A stretch of 18,025 bases of DNA from Oscillospiraceae bacterium. Its GTDB lineage: Bacteria; Bacillota_A; Clostridia; Oscillospirales; CAG-272. Numbering within the stretch: the first letter of the stretch is position 1; each line of letters starts with the position of its first letter. The DNA lies in contig SVSF01000028.1 in assembly GCA_015064425.1 (NCBI GenBank), forward strand, positions 1-18,025, in the 5' to 3' direction. The notes under the pieces were generated by a model that was not told the DNA's origin, did no database searches, and saw only the letters and a program-made list of their open reading frames with translations. The position numbers and the translations under genes are program-made. This document shows positions 1-7,485 of this stretch, in pieces.

Positions 1-41
1 TCTGCAAAATCGCTTGTAAAAATTTCGACCGTAGAAACGGC

Positions 42-68
42 GAAACCCCCGATAAAATCGGGGGTTTC
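42..68. terminator. Strong hairpin, probable terminator beyond tRNA-Ser
   Basis: A perfect 12-bp inverted repeat (42-53 with 57-68) encloses a 3-nt loop and has a five-pair G:C core. It lies just beyond the 3' end of the minus-strand tRNA gene, so it may end that transcript. On the minus strand the only U-rich stretch is the end of the stem itself; on the plus strand a T-run begins about 12 nt later. A second, 7-bp hairpin (71-77 with 87-93) sits between it and the tRNA. Orientation is therefore undecided, and it could also end a plus-strand gene lying to the left of the window. Confidence 0.55.
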
Positions 69-98
69 TTGGGCAATATCTTTTTCATTGCCCTTTGA

Positions 99-187
99 TG
101 GCGGAGAGAGAGGGATTCGAACCCTCGTGTGCTTGCGCACAAACTGATTTCGAGTCAGCCCCGTTATGACCACTTCGATATCTCTCC
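99..187 (-). tRNA. tRNA-Ser (anticodon CGA)
   Basis: Read on the minus strand, this folds as a class II tRNA. The 7-bp acceptor stem is GGAGAGA with TCTCTCC, followed by discriminator G and an encoded CCA. The T arm has the GGTTCGAATCC loop. A long variable arm (TGTGC-GCAA-GCACA) marks it as Ser, Leu or Tyr type. The anticodon loop is CTCGAAA, giving anticodon CGA, which reads the UCG serine codon. The length of 89 nt is normal for tRNA-Ser. The 5' end is at 187 and the 3' CCA ends at 99. Confidence 0.95.
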
Positions 188-336
188 ATAAATATGATGC
201 AACAGCGTGTATCTTGTCAAGCGCAGGGGAGGGTATCTTCGCCAAAGGCAAAACAACTCTCAATGATGCATACTGTACATTTTTAAGTTTTGATTTTGAT
301 AGGGAAAGAGATACACTTCCATATCAAACAGACCAT

Positions 337-365
337 ATTATAACATATATGAACTTAAATTTCAA
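337..365 (-). promoter_or_regulatory. Sigma-A promoter reading toward tRNA-Ser
   Basis: On the minus strand, TTGAAA (365-360) and a perfect TATAAT (342-337) are separated by 17 bp. The transcript would start near 330 and run about 140 nt before the tRNA 5' end. I see no convincing gene in the leader at 188-330: the only short reading frame lacks a ribosome binding site. Confidence 0.65.
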
Positions 366-395
366 GTGTTTTGATAAAAAATGTGATAAAATTTA

Positions 396-424
396 TTGAC
401 TTGAATTTTTCATAGTGTTATAAC
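396..424 (+). promoter_or_regulatory. Sigma-A promoter for the SGNH esterase
   Basis: TTGACT (396-401) and TATAAC (419-424) have a 17-bp spacer, each one mismatch from consensus. It lies 27 bp upstream of the start codon at 451 and is divergent from the tRNA promoter 31 bp away. Confidence 0.65.
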
Positions 425-450
425 ATAAAAAACGCTTTTGGGGGCGGACT

Positions 451-1504
451 ATGGAACTAAAAAAATACCCTTGCAGCGAAGTCAAAGAGATAAGGGTGCA
501 GGGAAGAGTCAGTAACAGAAAAACAGACGGAATTCCGCTGTTCTGGACGGGGTCTGCCATTGAAATGAACGTTACGGGCGGTGAAATGTGGCTCGATTAC
601 TACTGCGAGTATAACGGTAATACCGCTTATGTCAGGGTAGAGATAGACGGCGCCGATATGTACCGTTTTATGCTCGAGGAAGGCAGACACAAGGTCTGTA
701 TTTACAGGCAGTTCCCGGATGAAGAAAAAATGTCAGAATCTACAGAGAGATTCAGGCGTCCGCTGCTGTCATAGTTTTTGAAAACCTTTATATAGACGGC
801 GAATTTTGTCACGTGCCCGATAGAAAATACAAGATCGAATTTTTCGGTGACAGTGTGACGAGCGGTGAGGGGCTTGCGGGTGCAACCAAGCTTAACACGT
901 GGGTGCCCGCTGTGTTCAGCTACAGAAATAATTATGCACTTCTTGTTGCCGATGCTCTTGATGCCGATTGGAGCATTTTTTCTCAGAGTGGGTGGGGTTA
1001 CTGTATGGATTGGAGAGGATGTACCGACAATGCCATACCAAAATATTATGATCATGTTTGCGGGGTTACCTCTCACCCCTCTCAATTGGCACTTGGCGCA
1101 GGGGACGTTTATGACTTTGAAAGCAGTAAGATAAACGTTGCTGTTATTAATCTTGGAGCAAACGATAACGGCGGTCTTTATAATCATCTTACAGAGGATA
1201 AAAAAATGATCCTGTTTACCATAAAATGTTCTGTGATTCTGTATATAACTTTATTGCAGATATAAGAAAGCATAATAAAGGCGCACTTATCCTCTGTTGC
1301 TATAACATGCTGAGAGATAATCTTAATGGTGAAATAATAAATGCGGTGAAAAATTATATTGCAGATACCGGAGATGATAAGGTGTATAGCCTTTCCGTAC
1401 CGCAGGCAGACCGATCTATGAATGGATCTCGCAGTCATCCGGGAGTGGAAGCTCACAAGCTCTATGCTGCGGCTATTACTAAAAAACTTAAGGAAATTCT
1501 ATAA
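451..1504 (+). pseudogene. SGNH/GDSL-family esterase (CE2-like), two frameshifts
   Basis: The predicted product is a carbohydrate-esterase-2-like deacetylase with an N-terminal beta-sandwich domain (about 110 residues) followed by an SGNH hydrolase domain. It is split over three frames. 451 to about 730 encodes the sandwich (from MELKKYPCSEV). About 729 to 1205 encodes the block with FFGDSVTSGEG (nucleophile Ser codon 852-854), GWGYCMDWRG and NLGANDN. About 1202 to 1504 encodes NDPVYHKMFCDSVYNFIADI and the SHPGVEAH block (catalytic His codon 1436-1438). Each junction needs a -1 shift and falls in an A-run (725-730 and 1200-1206). Adding one A to each run restores a continuous protein of about 350 residues with all expected motifs. 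A GGGGGCGG purine-rich stretch precedes the ATG. The usual Asp two residues before the catalytic His is not evident; Ser-His dyads are known in CE2 enzymes. It may be a true pseudogene, a slippage-expressed gene, or a sequencing artefact. No signal peptide is visible. Confidence 0.8.
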
Positions 1505-1539
1505 AAAAGAACGGCAATGTTTTTCATTGCCGTTCTTTT
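1505..1539. terminator. Bidirectional terminator between the esterase and acpP
   Basis: An 11-bp G+C-containing stem (1509-1519 with 1525-1535) with a 5-T loop is flanked by AAAA on the left and TTTT on the right, so it works in both directions. It starts directly after the esterase stop codon and ends 5 bp before the acpP stop codon. Confidence 0.9.
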
Positions 1540-1544
1540 CTTAT

Positions 1545-1772
1545 TTAAGCCTGGCAGCTCTCGATGAATTTTACGATATCACCGACTGTTGTGAACTTAT
1601 GGATATCATCATCAGGGAACTGAATATCAAATTCCTCTTCGCAACGCATTGCGAGGTCCATAAGCTCAACAGAGTTGATGCCAAGGTCCTGAGAAAGATC
1701 GCTCTCGAGAGTGATGTCCGACTCGCTGATGTCAAATTCTTCAACGAGCATAGCCTTTATTTTGTCAAACAT
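1545..1772 (-). CDS. acpP: Acyl carrier protein
   Basis: A 75-residue acidic, four-helix acyl carrier protein. The phosphopantetheine attachment site is Ser34 in LGINSVELMDLA, placed as in ACPs of fatty acid or polyketide synthesis. The usual Asp before this serine (DSL/DSV) is Asn here, a mild oddity. I chose the ATG at 1772 (MFDKIK) rather than the upstream in-frame ATG at 1793, because GGAGG (1785-1781) lies 8 nt before it and would be inside the gene otherwise. A perfect 12-bp palindrome (1788-1799) lies just upstream of that SD. The gene is the second of a two-gene operon, 60 bp behind the AMP-dependent ligase. The pairing suggests this ACP is the acceptor or partner of that ligase rather than the general fatty-acid ACP, since no fab genes are nearby; that role is inferred. 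Confidence 0.92.
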   Translation of the reverse strand: MFDKIKAMLVEEFDISESDITLESDLSQDLGINSVELMDLAMRCEEEFDIQFPDDDIHKFTTVGDIVKFIESCQA

Positions 1773-1832
1773 GGTAAAAACCTCCATAGCCATATGGCTT
1801 TATATTTAAACTTTTTAGGTTTACGAAATAAA

Positions 1833-3539
1833 TTATTTTATCTTGAAGCGCTGGATCTTCTTTGAAGTAGTTCTTTCAAACTCCTCTTTGCGAATCTCTA
1901 TCCTATGGATCTGCTTATAAGAGGGAAGTTTCTTATTGACTTCTCCGATCTCAGCTTTAACCATTTCGTAGATCTCTTCGTCGGTCTTGCCTTCAAGATG
2001 CTGCATGTTGGGAACAACGATAGCAGTTATAGTTGGCTCACCTTGGTCATTATTTCTTGCCATAACAACAGATTCAAGAATTATCTCTATCGGTACAAGA
2101 TATTCCTCGATCTCCTCGGGGAAGACGTTTTTACCGTTTGAGAGGATAATTACGTTCTTTTTGCGTCCGGTAATATAGATGTAACCGTCCTTATCCATCC
2201 ATCCGATGTCGCCGGTGCGGAACCATCCGTCATCGGTGAACACTTCCTTTGTAGCCTCGGGATTTTTATAGTAGCCCATCATTACGTTGTCGCCTTTAAC
2301 AAGTATCTCGCCGGTTTCTTCACCGGGAGTCTTGTCGATCATGACCTTACAGCCCTTAACAGGCTGACCTACCGAGTGGAAGCGTATCTTTCCGGGAGAA
2401 TTGACTGCAACAAGAGGTGCGCACTCGGTAATTCCGTAGCCCTCAAGCACAGTGATACCGAAAGCGTAAAAGTCCTTTATTAACTGAGGGCTGAGGGGCG
2501 CTCCACCGCAAACGATACTTGCAAGATTACCACCGAAGGAATCAAGGATCTCCTTAAAGAGCTTTCTTCTTACGTCAATTCCGCAGCTGAGAAGAACGTT
2601 ATCAAATCCCATAGCGAATTTGAGCTTGCCTTCGATGCCTTTTTTCTTGACCTCTGCCCAAATCTTTTTGTGCATTGTCTCAACAAAGAGCGGAACGAGA
2701 GCAAGTGCATTAGGCTTGAACTCCTTAAAGTTCTTCATAACGTGCTTGAGCGAATCGTTAAGAAGCACCTGTGCACCAATATTCATAAGAGCAAGGTGAC
2801 CGCAGGTCATCTCATACGTATGGTGAGGAGGAAGAACCGAAACGAATGTGTTTCTGTCGTCATAAGACATTGAGAGACAGGAAGCGTTAGTTGCGGCAGT
2901 AAGGTTACGGGTGGAGAGCATAACTCCCTTAGCCGTACCTGTAGATCCTGAAGTAAAGATGATAGCCGCAAGCTTTTCGGGTTCGATCTCGTAGTCGATA
3001 TATTCCGTATAACCGCCTTCAAGCTCCGTTTTACCGAGCTCAACGAGGTCGTCCATCGTCATATTCTTATCATCCGAAACAAAATCGGGAGAAGGCTGAA
3101 TAGCAACGAAGAGCTTTACGTTTGGAAGAAGCTCCTTGATCTCATTTATTTTATCAGCGAGCTTTTCGGTATAGAATACCGCCTCAACCTCAGCGTGATT
3201 CATAAAGAAGGCCGTCTGCTCATTTGTAAGCTCAGGGTCAACCGGTACTATATAACCGCCACCGTTAACTGTGGATATATAAGTTGCAGTATATCTGGGG
3301 TGCGTGTGACCTATTACGGAAATACCCTTGCCCATAAGGCCGAGCTTTGCAAGTCCCGTGCCTATATACAGGGTCTCATCATAAAGCTTCTTAAACGAAT
3401 ATTCGAGAGTGGCACCGTTTTCCTTATAAAAATATAGGGTTTTGTCACCGAAAACATCAGCACCGCTTTTTACGAGGTCACGAAGATCGCTGATTATTTT
3501 TGGCGGTCTTGCGCCCTTAAGATTGTTTATCATTCTCAT
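1833..3539 (-). CDS. AMP-dependent acyl ligase (long-chain acyl-CoA/acyl-ACP synthetase)
   Basis: A 568-residue member of the ANL adenylate-forming superfamily. It activates a carboxylic acid as acyl-AMP and transfers it to a thiol. Visible motifs, in order: the P-loop TSGSTGTAKG (about 196-205), EGYGITE (about 365-371), GWFRTGDIG (about 437-445), the hinge-region GRKKNVIILSNGKNVFPEEI (about 457-476), and the C-terminal catalytic Lys in TTSKKIQR (about 557-563). The overall form resembles FadD-type long-chain fatty acyl ligases and has no membrane segment. The start at 3539 is supported by GGAG nine nt upstream. Downstream in the same operon is a stand-alone ACP, so the acceptor could be ACP phosphopantetheine instead of CoA. 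The substrate cannot be read from the sequence. A strong promoter lies at 3595-3623. Confidence 0.9.
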   Translation of the reverse strand: MRMINNLKGARPPKIISDLRDLVKSGADVFGDKTLYFYKENGATLEYSFKKLYDETLYIGTGLAKLGLMGKGISVIGHTHPRYTATYISTVNGGGYIVPVDPELTNEQTAFFMNHAEVEAVFYTEKLADKINEIKELLPNVKLFVAIQPSPDFVSDDKNMTMDDLVELGKTELEGGYTEYIDYEIEPEKLAAIIFTSGSTGTAKGVMLSTRNLTAATNASCLSMSYDDRNTFVSVLPPHHTYEMTCGHLALMNIGAQVLLNDSLKHVMKNFKEFKPNALALVPLFVETMHKKIWAEVKKKGIEGKLKFAMGFDNVLLSCGIDVRRKLFKEILDSFGGNLASIVCGGAPLSPQLIKDFYAFGITVLEGYGITECAPLVAVNSPGKIRFHSVGQPVKGCKVMIDKTPGEETGEILVKGDNVMMGYYKNPEATKEVFTDDGWFRTGDIGWMDKDGYIYITGRKKNVIILSNGKNVFPEEIEEYLVPIEIILESVVMARNNDQGEPTITAIVVPNMQHLEGKTDEEIYEMVKAEIGEVNKKLPSYKQIHRIEIRKEEFERTTSKKIQRFKIK

Positions 3540-3594
3540 TTTTACAAACTCCGTTTCAAAAAAGTCAAAAGTTAAAATAAACCAAGACGGCTAT

Positions 3595-3623
3595 ATTGTA
3601 CCACAAAGTAGCACTTATGTCAA
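3595..3623 (-). promoter_or_regulatory. Sigma-A promoter of the ligase-ACP operon
   Basis: On the minus strand, a perfect TTGACA (3623-3618), a 17-bp spacer and TACAAT (3600-3595). Transcription would start near 3588 with a leader of about 50 nt before the ligase start codon. Confidence 0.8.
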
Positions 3624-3699
3624 TAGTTTAGTAAAAATTGATTTTATTCATACATATTTATTATCATTGCGCCACAGAACAATGTAAAGTAAATATATG

Positions 3700-3729
3700 A
3701 AAAAAGCGGCTCACGTACACGTGAGCCGC
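3700..3729 (-). terminator. Intrinsic terminator after dpaB
   Basis: An 11-bp perfect inverted repeat (3706-3716 with 3719-3729), rich in G and C, is followed on the minus strand by a run of T (AAAAAA on the plus strand just left of 3706). It sits 13 bp after the dpaB stop codon and ends the rnhA-comEC-dpaA-dpaB direction of transcription. Confidence 0.88.
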
Positions 3730-3741
3730 AAAGGTAACTTT

Positions 3742-4311
3742 TTATAAGAAAATTTTTCGCAATTGAATTCCCGCGAGAGCATTTGAAAGCGTATCGGGAA
3801 GAAGTGAAAAGTCTGCTACAAGCGAATGCGGTTTTTTATCCGGATCATCCTGAATCATAGGCACAAAATATACGTGCTTGCGTAAAAGCAGAGCGCCTAT
3901 GTTTTTGAGATTTGACGACATGGCGTCATTCGACGCAAGACAGATAATAAGAGGTCTGTCAGAGCGCAGATGTGCCTTTGCCGCCATTGTAACAGCCGTA
4001 TCTGTTATTCCGTTCGCTATTTTTGCAAGGGTATTACCCGTGCACGGAGCTATAATAAGAGCATCGAGTGAAATTTTAGGACCGAGAGGCTCGGCGTCTG
4101 TTATACTGTGAATTATTTCTTTTCCGCAAACATCCGTGACCTTTTTTCTGAAGTCGTCGGCAAGCCAGAACCGGGTATCGGTCGAATATGCGTTTTCACT
4201 CATTATGGGAATTATGTCAAGCCCGTTTGATACAAGCTGTTCGAGTATCTGTAAAGATTTTGAAAAGGTGCAAAACGAGCCGCATACAGCGTATCCTATC
4301 ACGAGATTCAT
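3742..4311 (-). CDS. dpaB: Dipicolinate synthase subunit B
   Basis: A 189-residue flavoprotein-fold subunit (SpoVFB family). With DpaA it oxidises the dihydrodipicolinate-pathway intermediate to dipicolinic acid, made in the mother cell and stored as the Ca-DPA chelate in the spore core. Evidence is the N-terminal flavoprotein motif YAVCGSFCTFSKS, the central IIAPCTGNTLAKIANGITD, and the CLASNDAMS segment, all typical of this family and of the UbiX/Dfp fold. Length is normal. The ATG at 4311 overlaps the dpaA stop codon (ATGA), which implies translational coupling and equimolar subunits. A terminator follows directly. Its presence indicates a lineage that makes DPA by DpaAB, not by the EtfA route used by some Clostridium species. 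Confidence 0.95.
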   Translation of the reverse strand: MNLVIGYAVCGSFCTFSKSLQILEQLVSNGLDIIPIMSENAYSTDTRFWLADDFRKKVTDVCGKEIIHSITDAEPLGPKISLDALIIAPCTGNTLAKIANGITDTAVTMAAKAHLRSDRPLIICLASNDAMSSNLKNIGALLLRKHVYFVPMIQDDPDKKPHSLVADFSLLPDTLSNALAGIQLRKIFL

Positions 4312-5168
4312 CCTCCTTTCGAGAGGCAGTCCCGGAGTGCTTCAAAAACGGCGTTTGCAGCGCTTCTCGGGGCATATTTCCCGGGAATACCCGATGCAAG
4401 TATATATTTACCGCAATTTTTCTTCATAAACTCGCCATCGCCTCCAAACGGAGGGGAAGCAAGCTCAATATAAACAGAGTTTTTAAGCAATGATGAATTG
4501 TTTTCATCAAAAATCCAGCTTGGCACTGTGTTGAAGATGGCATCATAGCTTTTTTTGAGGTTGAATATTCCGTCTCTGCAGTAATCGAGCTTATCGCAAT
4601 TGTTTCCGCCGAATATATCCGCAAGCATAAGGTCATCCTCTTTTCTTGCAGCGACAGTTACGTGTGCTCCCAGACTTTTCAGTTTGCTTGCAAGAAGCTT
4701 TCCTATCCTTCCGTATCCGCAGATGAGTATGTTCGATTCTCTTAGTGAAATGTCAAGCTCTGACATTAGCTGATATACGGCACCCTCGGCGGTTATGTCG
4801 GCGTTTTTCCAAACGTATGACTTGTTTTCAAGATAATCTGTGTAGTTAACACCGAATGAAGAAAAAAGGTCTTTAATGTGAGGTGGTATCTTTCCTGCAA
4901 ACACCTTGCATCCTGCGGGGATACTTTTTATCAGCTCGGAGATCAGTATATCCTTCTCGGAATTCAGTTTGCAGCCGTCTTTTGTGAGGGGTAAAGGAAG
5001 CAGAAGATATTCCGCACCTTCAAGCGCCGCGTCAAGACTTTTGCAGTTATCGGAATTTTCACTTATCCCATAGCGCCTGATTTGATATCCGTCTTTACTA
5101 AAAAGCTCAGTTATATAAAACTGTCTGCCGTCGCCTCCGATGGCAGACAATATGCTTTGTGTCTTCAA
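4308..5168 (-). CDS. dpaA: Dipicolinate synthase subunit A
   Basis: The NAD(P)-binding subunit of dipicolinate synthase (SpoVFA family), about 286 residues. An N-terminal dipicolinate-synthase domain holds SAIGGDGRQFYITELF. A Rossmann domain follows with the dinucleotide motif NILICGYGRIGKLLASKLKS and the C-terminal ELASPPFGGD and GIPGKYAPRSAA segments. The frame is open to a GTG at 5177, but the SD AAGGAG directly abuts or overlaps that GTG. The TTG at 5168, 7 nt after AGGAG, is the better start (M-K-T-Q-S-I-L-S). The stop overlaps dpaB by ATGA. The gene lies 41 bp after comEC, and that gap contains a sigma-K-like promoter, which fits mother-cell expression late in sporulation. It may also be reached by read-through from rnhA-comEC. 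Confidence 0.94.
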   Translation of the reverse strand: MKTQSILSAIGGDGRQFYITELFSKDGYQIRRYGISENSDNCKSLDAALEGAEYLLLPLPLTKDGCKLNSEKDILISELIKSIPAGCKVFAGKIPPHIKDLFSSFGVNYTDYLENKSYVWKNADITAEGAVYQLMSELDISLRESNILICGYGRIGKLLASKLKSLGAHVTVAARKEDDLMLADIFGGNNCDKLDYCRDGIFNLKKSYDAIFNTVPSWIFDENNSSLLKNSVYIELASPPFGGDGEFMKKNCGKYILASGIPGKYAPRSAANAVFEALRDCLSKGG

Positions 5169-5194
5169 AAGCTTCACTCCTTTCTGCCCGTTAA

Positions 5195-5222
5195 CAGAAT
5201 ATGACAGAGTTATTCTTCTTGT
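5195..5222 (-). promoter_or_regulatory. Candidate sigma-K promoter for dpaA
   Basis: On the minus strand, AC (5222-5221), exactly 17 nt, then CATATTCTG (5203-5195). The Bacillus sigma-K consensus is AC-N16/17-CATANNNTA, so there is one mismatch in the last base. spoVFA is sigma-K-dependent in B. subtilis. The match is short and could be chance. Confidence 0.4.
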
Positions 5223-7294
5223 GACTTCACTTTAAAGCAAATTTTATCGGAATACAGCGTTATCTCGGCATTGTTTGCACCCTCAATATGAGCATAAGAA
5301 TTTATTTCTTCATCCGCTATCGTGATAGTCTTGGTGCTACTGCTCGGATACACTGTAAAATCATTTTTGCATATCGGTCCGTGCGTGCCGAGTATAATGT
5401 TTTCGTCTGTTATCTCTATGGGATTCATTTCAAGGTAAGATGAGCCTACGTATGTAAGGTTTACGTCTCCGCATATCCTTAGCATAATGGCAGGATGCGA
5501 AGAACGCTTGATATAATTTCTGTCAAAGCTTACAGCACACCCGTTTATATTTGCGGTATTTTGTCCGGCATCATAGTATATGACCTTAACGCCCTCCTTT
5601 TCAAGCTCGTATTTTATCGATTCGGCGATAGGTCGTTCGGTCTCGTTTATTGGTACAGGAAGCATAATGCTGTGAAGAAGCTCCTTACTTGAAAGCTTGC
5701 GAAGAGCACTTATATGCTTTTTATGCACGTGCGTAAGAACTACCGTATCTATCTCTCTGTATCCTATTTCGAGAGCTTCATTATATGCCTCGTAGAGTCC
5801 GGAAAATGAACCTGTTGAAACGTCAATTATCGAATTTTCTCCATTTTTCGACATACATATATATTCGTTTTCCTTTACACGCAAATATTTTACGTACACG
5901 GTATCGTCATTTAGAGCGATATATTCAAGTAATGAAAAAGAAATTGCAAAAACAAGAACGAATAAAGGGATGATAATCTTATGCTTTAACCTTACTGTCA
6001 TCAAAATGAAGAGGATGATAAAAAATATAGGAATAGCATATTTGACAAACGGATAATTAAGAGAAACGTAAACATGCTCAATTTCAGAGAAATATCCTGC
6101 GATACCGACTGTCAGTTTTGATGCAGCATCTATAATGAAAGCAAGAAACGCAGCAATAAACGGTATTTTACAGAACAAAAGCAGAAGCGGTGCAAGATAA
6201 AGCAAAACCGAAACTATAGACGAGAGCAGAAGAGTAACTAACGGGCCTACCGAGGATATTGCACCAAAGCAAAAGCAGGAGAATGGCAATGTCATTGTTA
6301 TAGCGGCAAATGACATAATAAGCCCGGAAAGAGTATATTTTAATAATCTGCCAAAGAACCCCCTCAGGCATCTGCGCAGCTTGAATCTCATAAGAATTTC
6401 GAAGGGAGATGCAATAATAATTCCCAGAGTTGCCATAACTGACATCCAGAAGCCTATGTCACGTACCGCCGAAGGAGAGAAGGATATTATTGCCGCAGCG
6501 GCAAACAGCAGTGCGGTAAAGCTGTCCTTTTTTGCCCTCAGAAAATAAGCTGTATAGGTGCATAGGAGCATTATAGCCGAGCGTATTACGGAAAGTCCGA
6601 ATCCGCTCAGTGCTACGTAGAAAATAATCAGTACTGAAGAAATAACAAATCTCGGCCCCTTCTTAAGCCTTAATATAATAAGAATAAAATCAAGCATCGT
6701 GGAGATTATGGCAAGATGCATTCCGCTTAGAGCAAGAATATGATAGCATCCCGTTCTCTTGAAATCTCTTTTTGTGATATCGGAGAGATCATCCCTGTTT
6801 CCGAGAAAAAGAGCACCGATAAGTCCCGCAGAATTTTCATCAAGAACCCTTTTGAAGATTCTCGAAAAGATCTGATTAAGAGAAGACAGCTTTATTTCTA
6901 TGCCACTATTCTTTTCTTCAGATATTGTACAGCTTGGCAAGGGCTCAGAGGCAAGAAAATAAATTCCTTTGGAGTTTAGATACTGCTTTTCATCAAAGCT
7001 ACCGTCGTTTTCTATATCGGAAATTATAACATCAGAGATGATTTTGTCCCCTAATTCAACGTCAAGCAAATAAGGGGCTTCAAATCGCATCTTAAAATTT
7101 ACTTTTTCCTCGTTTATGCGGTGGACCCTTATGTCAAAGGTTGAAAGATAGTTGCTTTTATAAGAGGCGGAAAGGACGGTGGCTTCTATCTCCGAGATCT
7201 CGGTATCCGAGGTATATCTTTGAAGCTGATTATCTATTTTTGCAGAATACAGATAAGAATGAAGTATGCCCAAAACCGCAAAAAATAAGGGCAA
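5210..7294 (-). CDS. comEC: ComEC/Rec2-family DNA-uptake channel protein
   Basis: An integral membrane protein for import of single-stranded DNA during transformation. The N-terminal part (about 30-130) is a soluble OB-type domain. The competence-domain hallmark is GCYHILALSGMHLAII (about 182-197), preceded by GALFLGNRDDLSD. Multiple membrane helices lie between about 200 and 455. The C-terminal third is a metallo-beta-lactamase-like domain, but its zinc motif is degenerate: THVHKKH (521-527) in place of THxHxDH. The first standard start codon in frame is TTG at 7294, with no SD. The same frame is open upstream to about 7516 and encodes a typical ComEC N-terminus (RPFALSCFFLICGALWGSF plus a hydrophobic helix), so 7294 is almost certainly too short. 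No ATG, GTG or TTG exists there in frame. An ATG at 7479 would fit if the A-run at 7468-7472 had one more base. The gene directly follows rnhA and precedes dpaA. Confidence 0.9.
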   Translation of the reverse strand: MPLFFAVLGILHSYLYSAKIDNQLQRYTSDTEISEIEATVLSASYKSNYLSTFDIRVHRINEEKVNFKMRFEAPYLLDVELGDKIISDVIISDIENDGSFDEKQYLNSKGIYFLASEPLPSCTISEEKNSGIEIKLSSLNQIFSRIFKRVLDENSAGLIGALFLGNRDDLSDITKRDFKRTGCYHILALSGMHLAIISTMLDFILIILRLKKGPRFVISSVLIIFYVALSGFGLSVIRSAIMLLCTYTAYFLRAKKDSFTALLFAAAAIISFSPSAVRDIGFWMSVMATLGIIIASPFEILMRFKLRRCLRGFFGRLLKYTLSGLIMSFAAITMTLPFSCFCFGAISSVGPLVTLLLSSIVSVLLYLAPLLLLFCKIPFIAAFLAFIIDAASKLTVGIAGYFSEIEHVYVSLNYPFVKYAIPIFFIILFILMTVRLKHKIIIPLFVLVFAISFSLLEYIALNDDTVYVKYLRVKENEYICMSKNGENSIIDVSTGSFSGLYEAYNEALEIGYREIDTVVLTHVHKKHISALRKLSSKELLHSIMLPVPINETERPIAESIKYELEKEGVKVIYYDAGQNTANINGCAVSFDRNYIKRSSHPAIMLRICGDVNLTYVGSSYLEMNPIEITDENIILGTHGPICKNDFTVYPSSSTKTITIADEEINSYAHIEGANNAEITLYSDKICFKVKSQEE

Positions 7295-7485
7295 AGCAAT
7301 TTTGAAAATGATATTGCTTTGCCACCGGATAACAGAAATTATTAAAAATACCGATATCAGAGCCGAAAGAATGACAATAGAGGGAAGGATAAAAGATTCA
7401 GAAGTAAACGAGCCCCAAAGAGCACCGCAAATAAGAAAAAAGCATGAAAGCGCAAATGGTCTCTGTGAAAAATATTCATATAAAA

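Noticed and set aside
191..220. TTGACA and CATATT as a close promoter of tRNA-Ser
   Set aside because: The spacing would start transcription a few bases inside the mature tRNA, and the -10 box is poor.
166..399. 77-codon plus-strand frame overlapping tRNA-Ser
   Set aside because: It begins inside the tRNA gene, has no SD, and its translation shows no family signature.
725..732. Programmed -1 ribosomal frameshift signal in the esterase
   Set aside because: The slip at AAA is possible, but there is no clear downstream pseudoknot or upstream SD-like stimulator, and two such sites in one esterase gene would be unprecedented to my knowledge. Mutation or sequence error is simpler.
702..1187. 161-codon minus-strand frame opposite the esterase
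   Set aside because: The plus-strand product carries SGNH motifs over the same bases; the antisense product resembles nothing.
1422..1865. 147-codon plus-strand frame over the terminator and acpP
   Set aside because: It reads through a bidirectional terminator and the antisense of a clear ACP gene.
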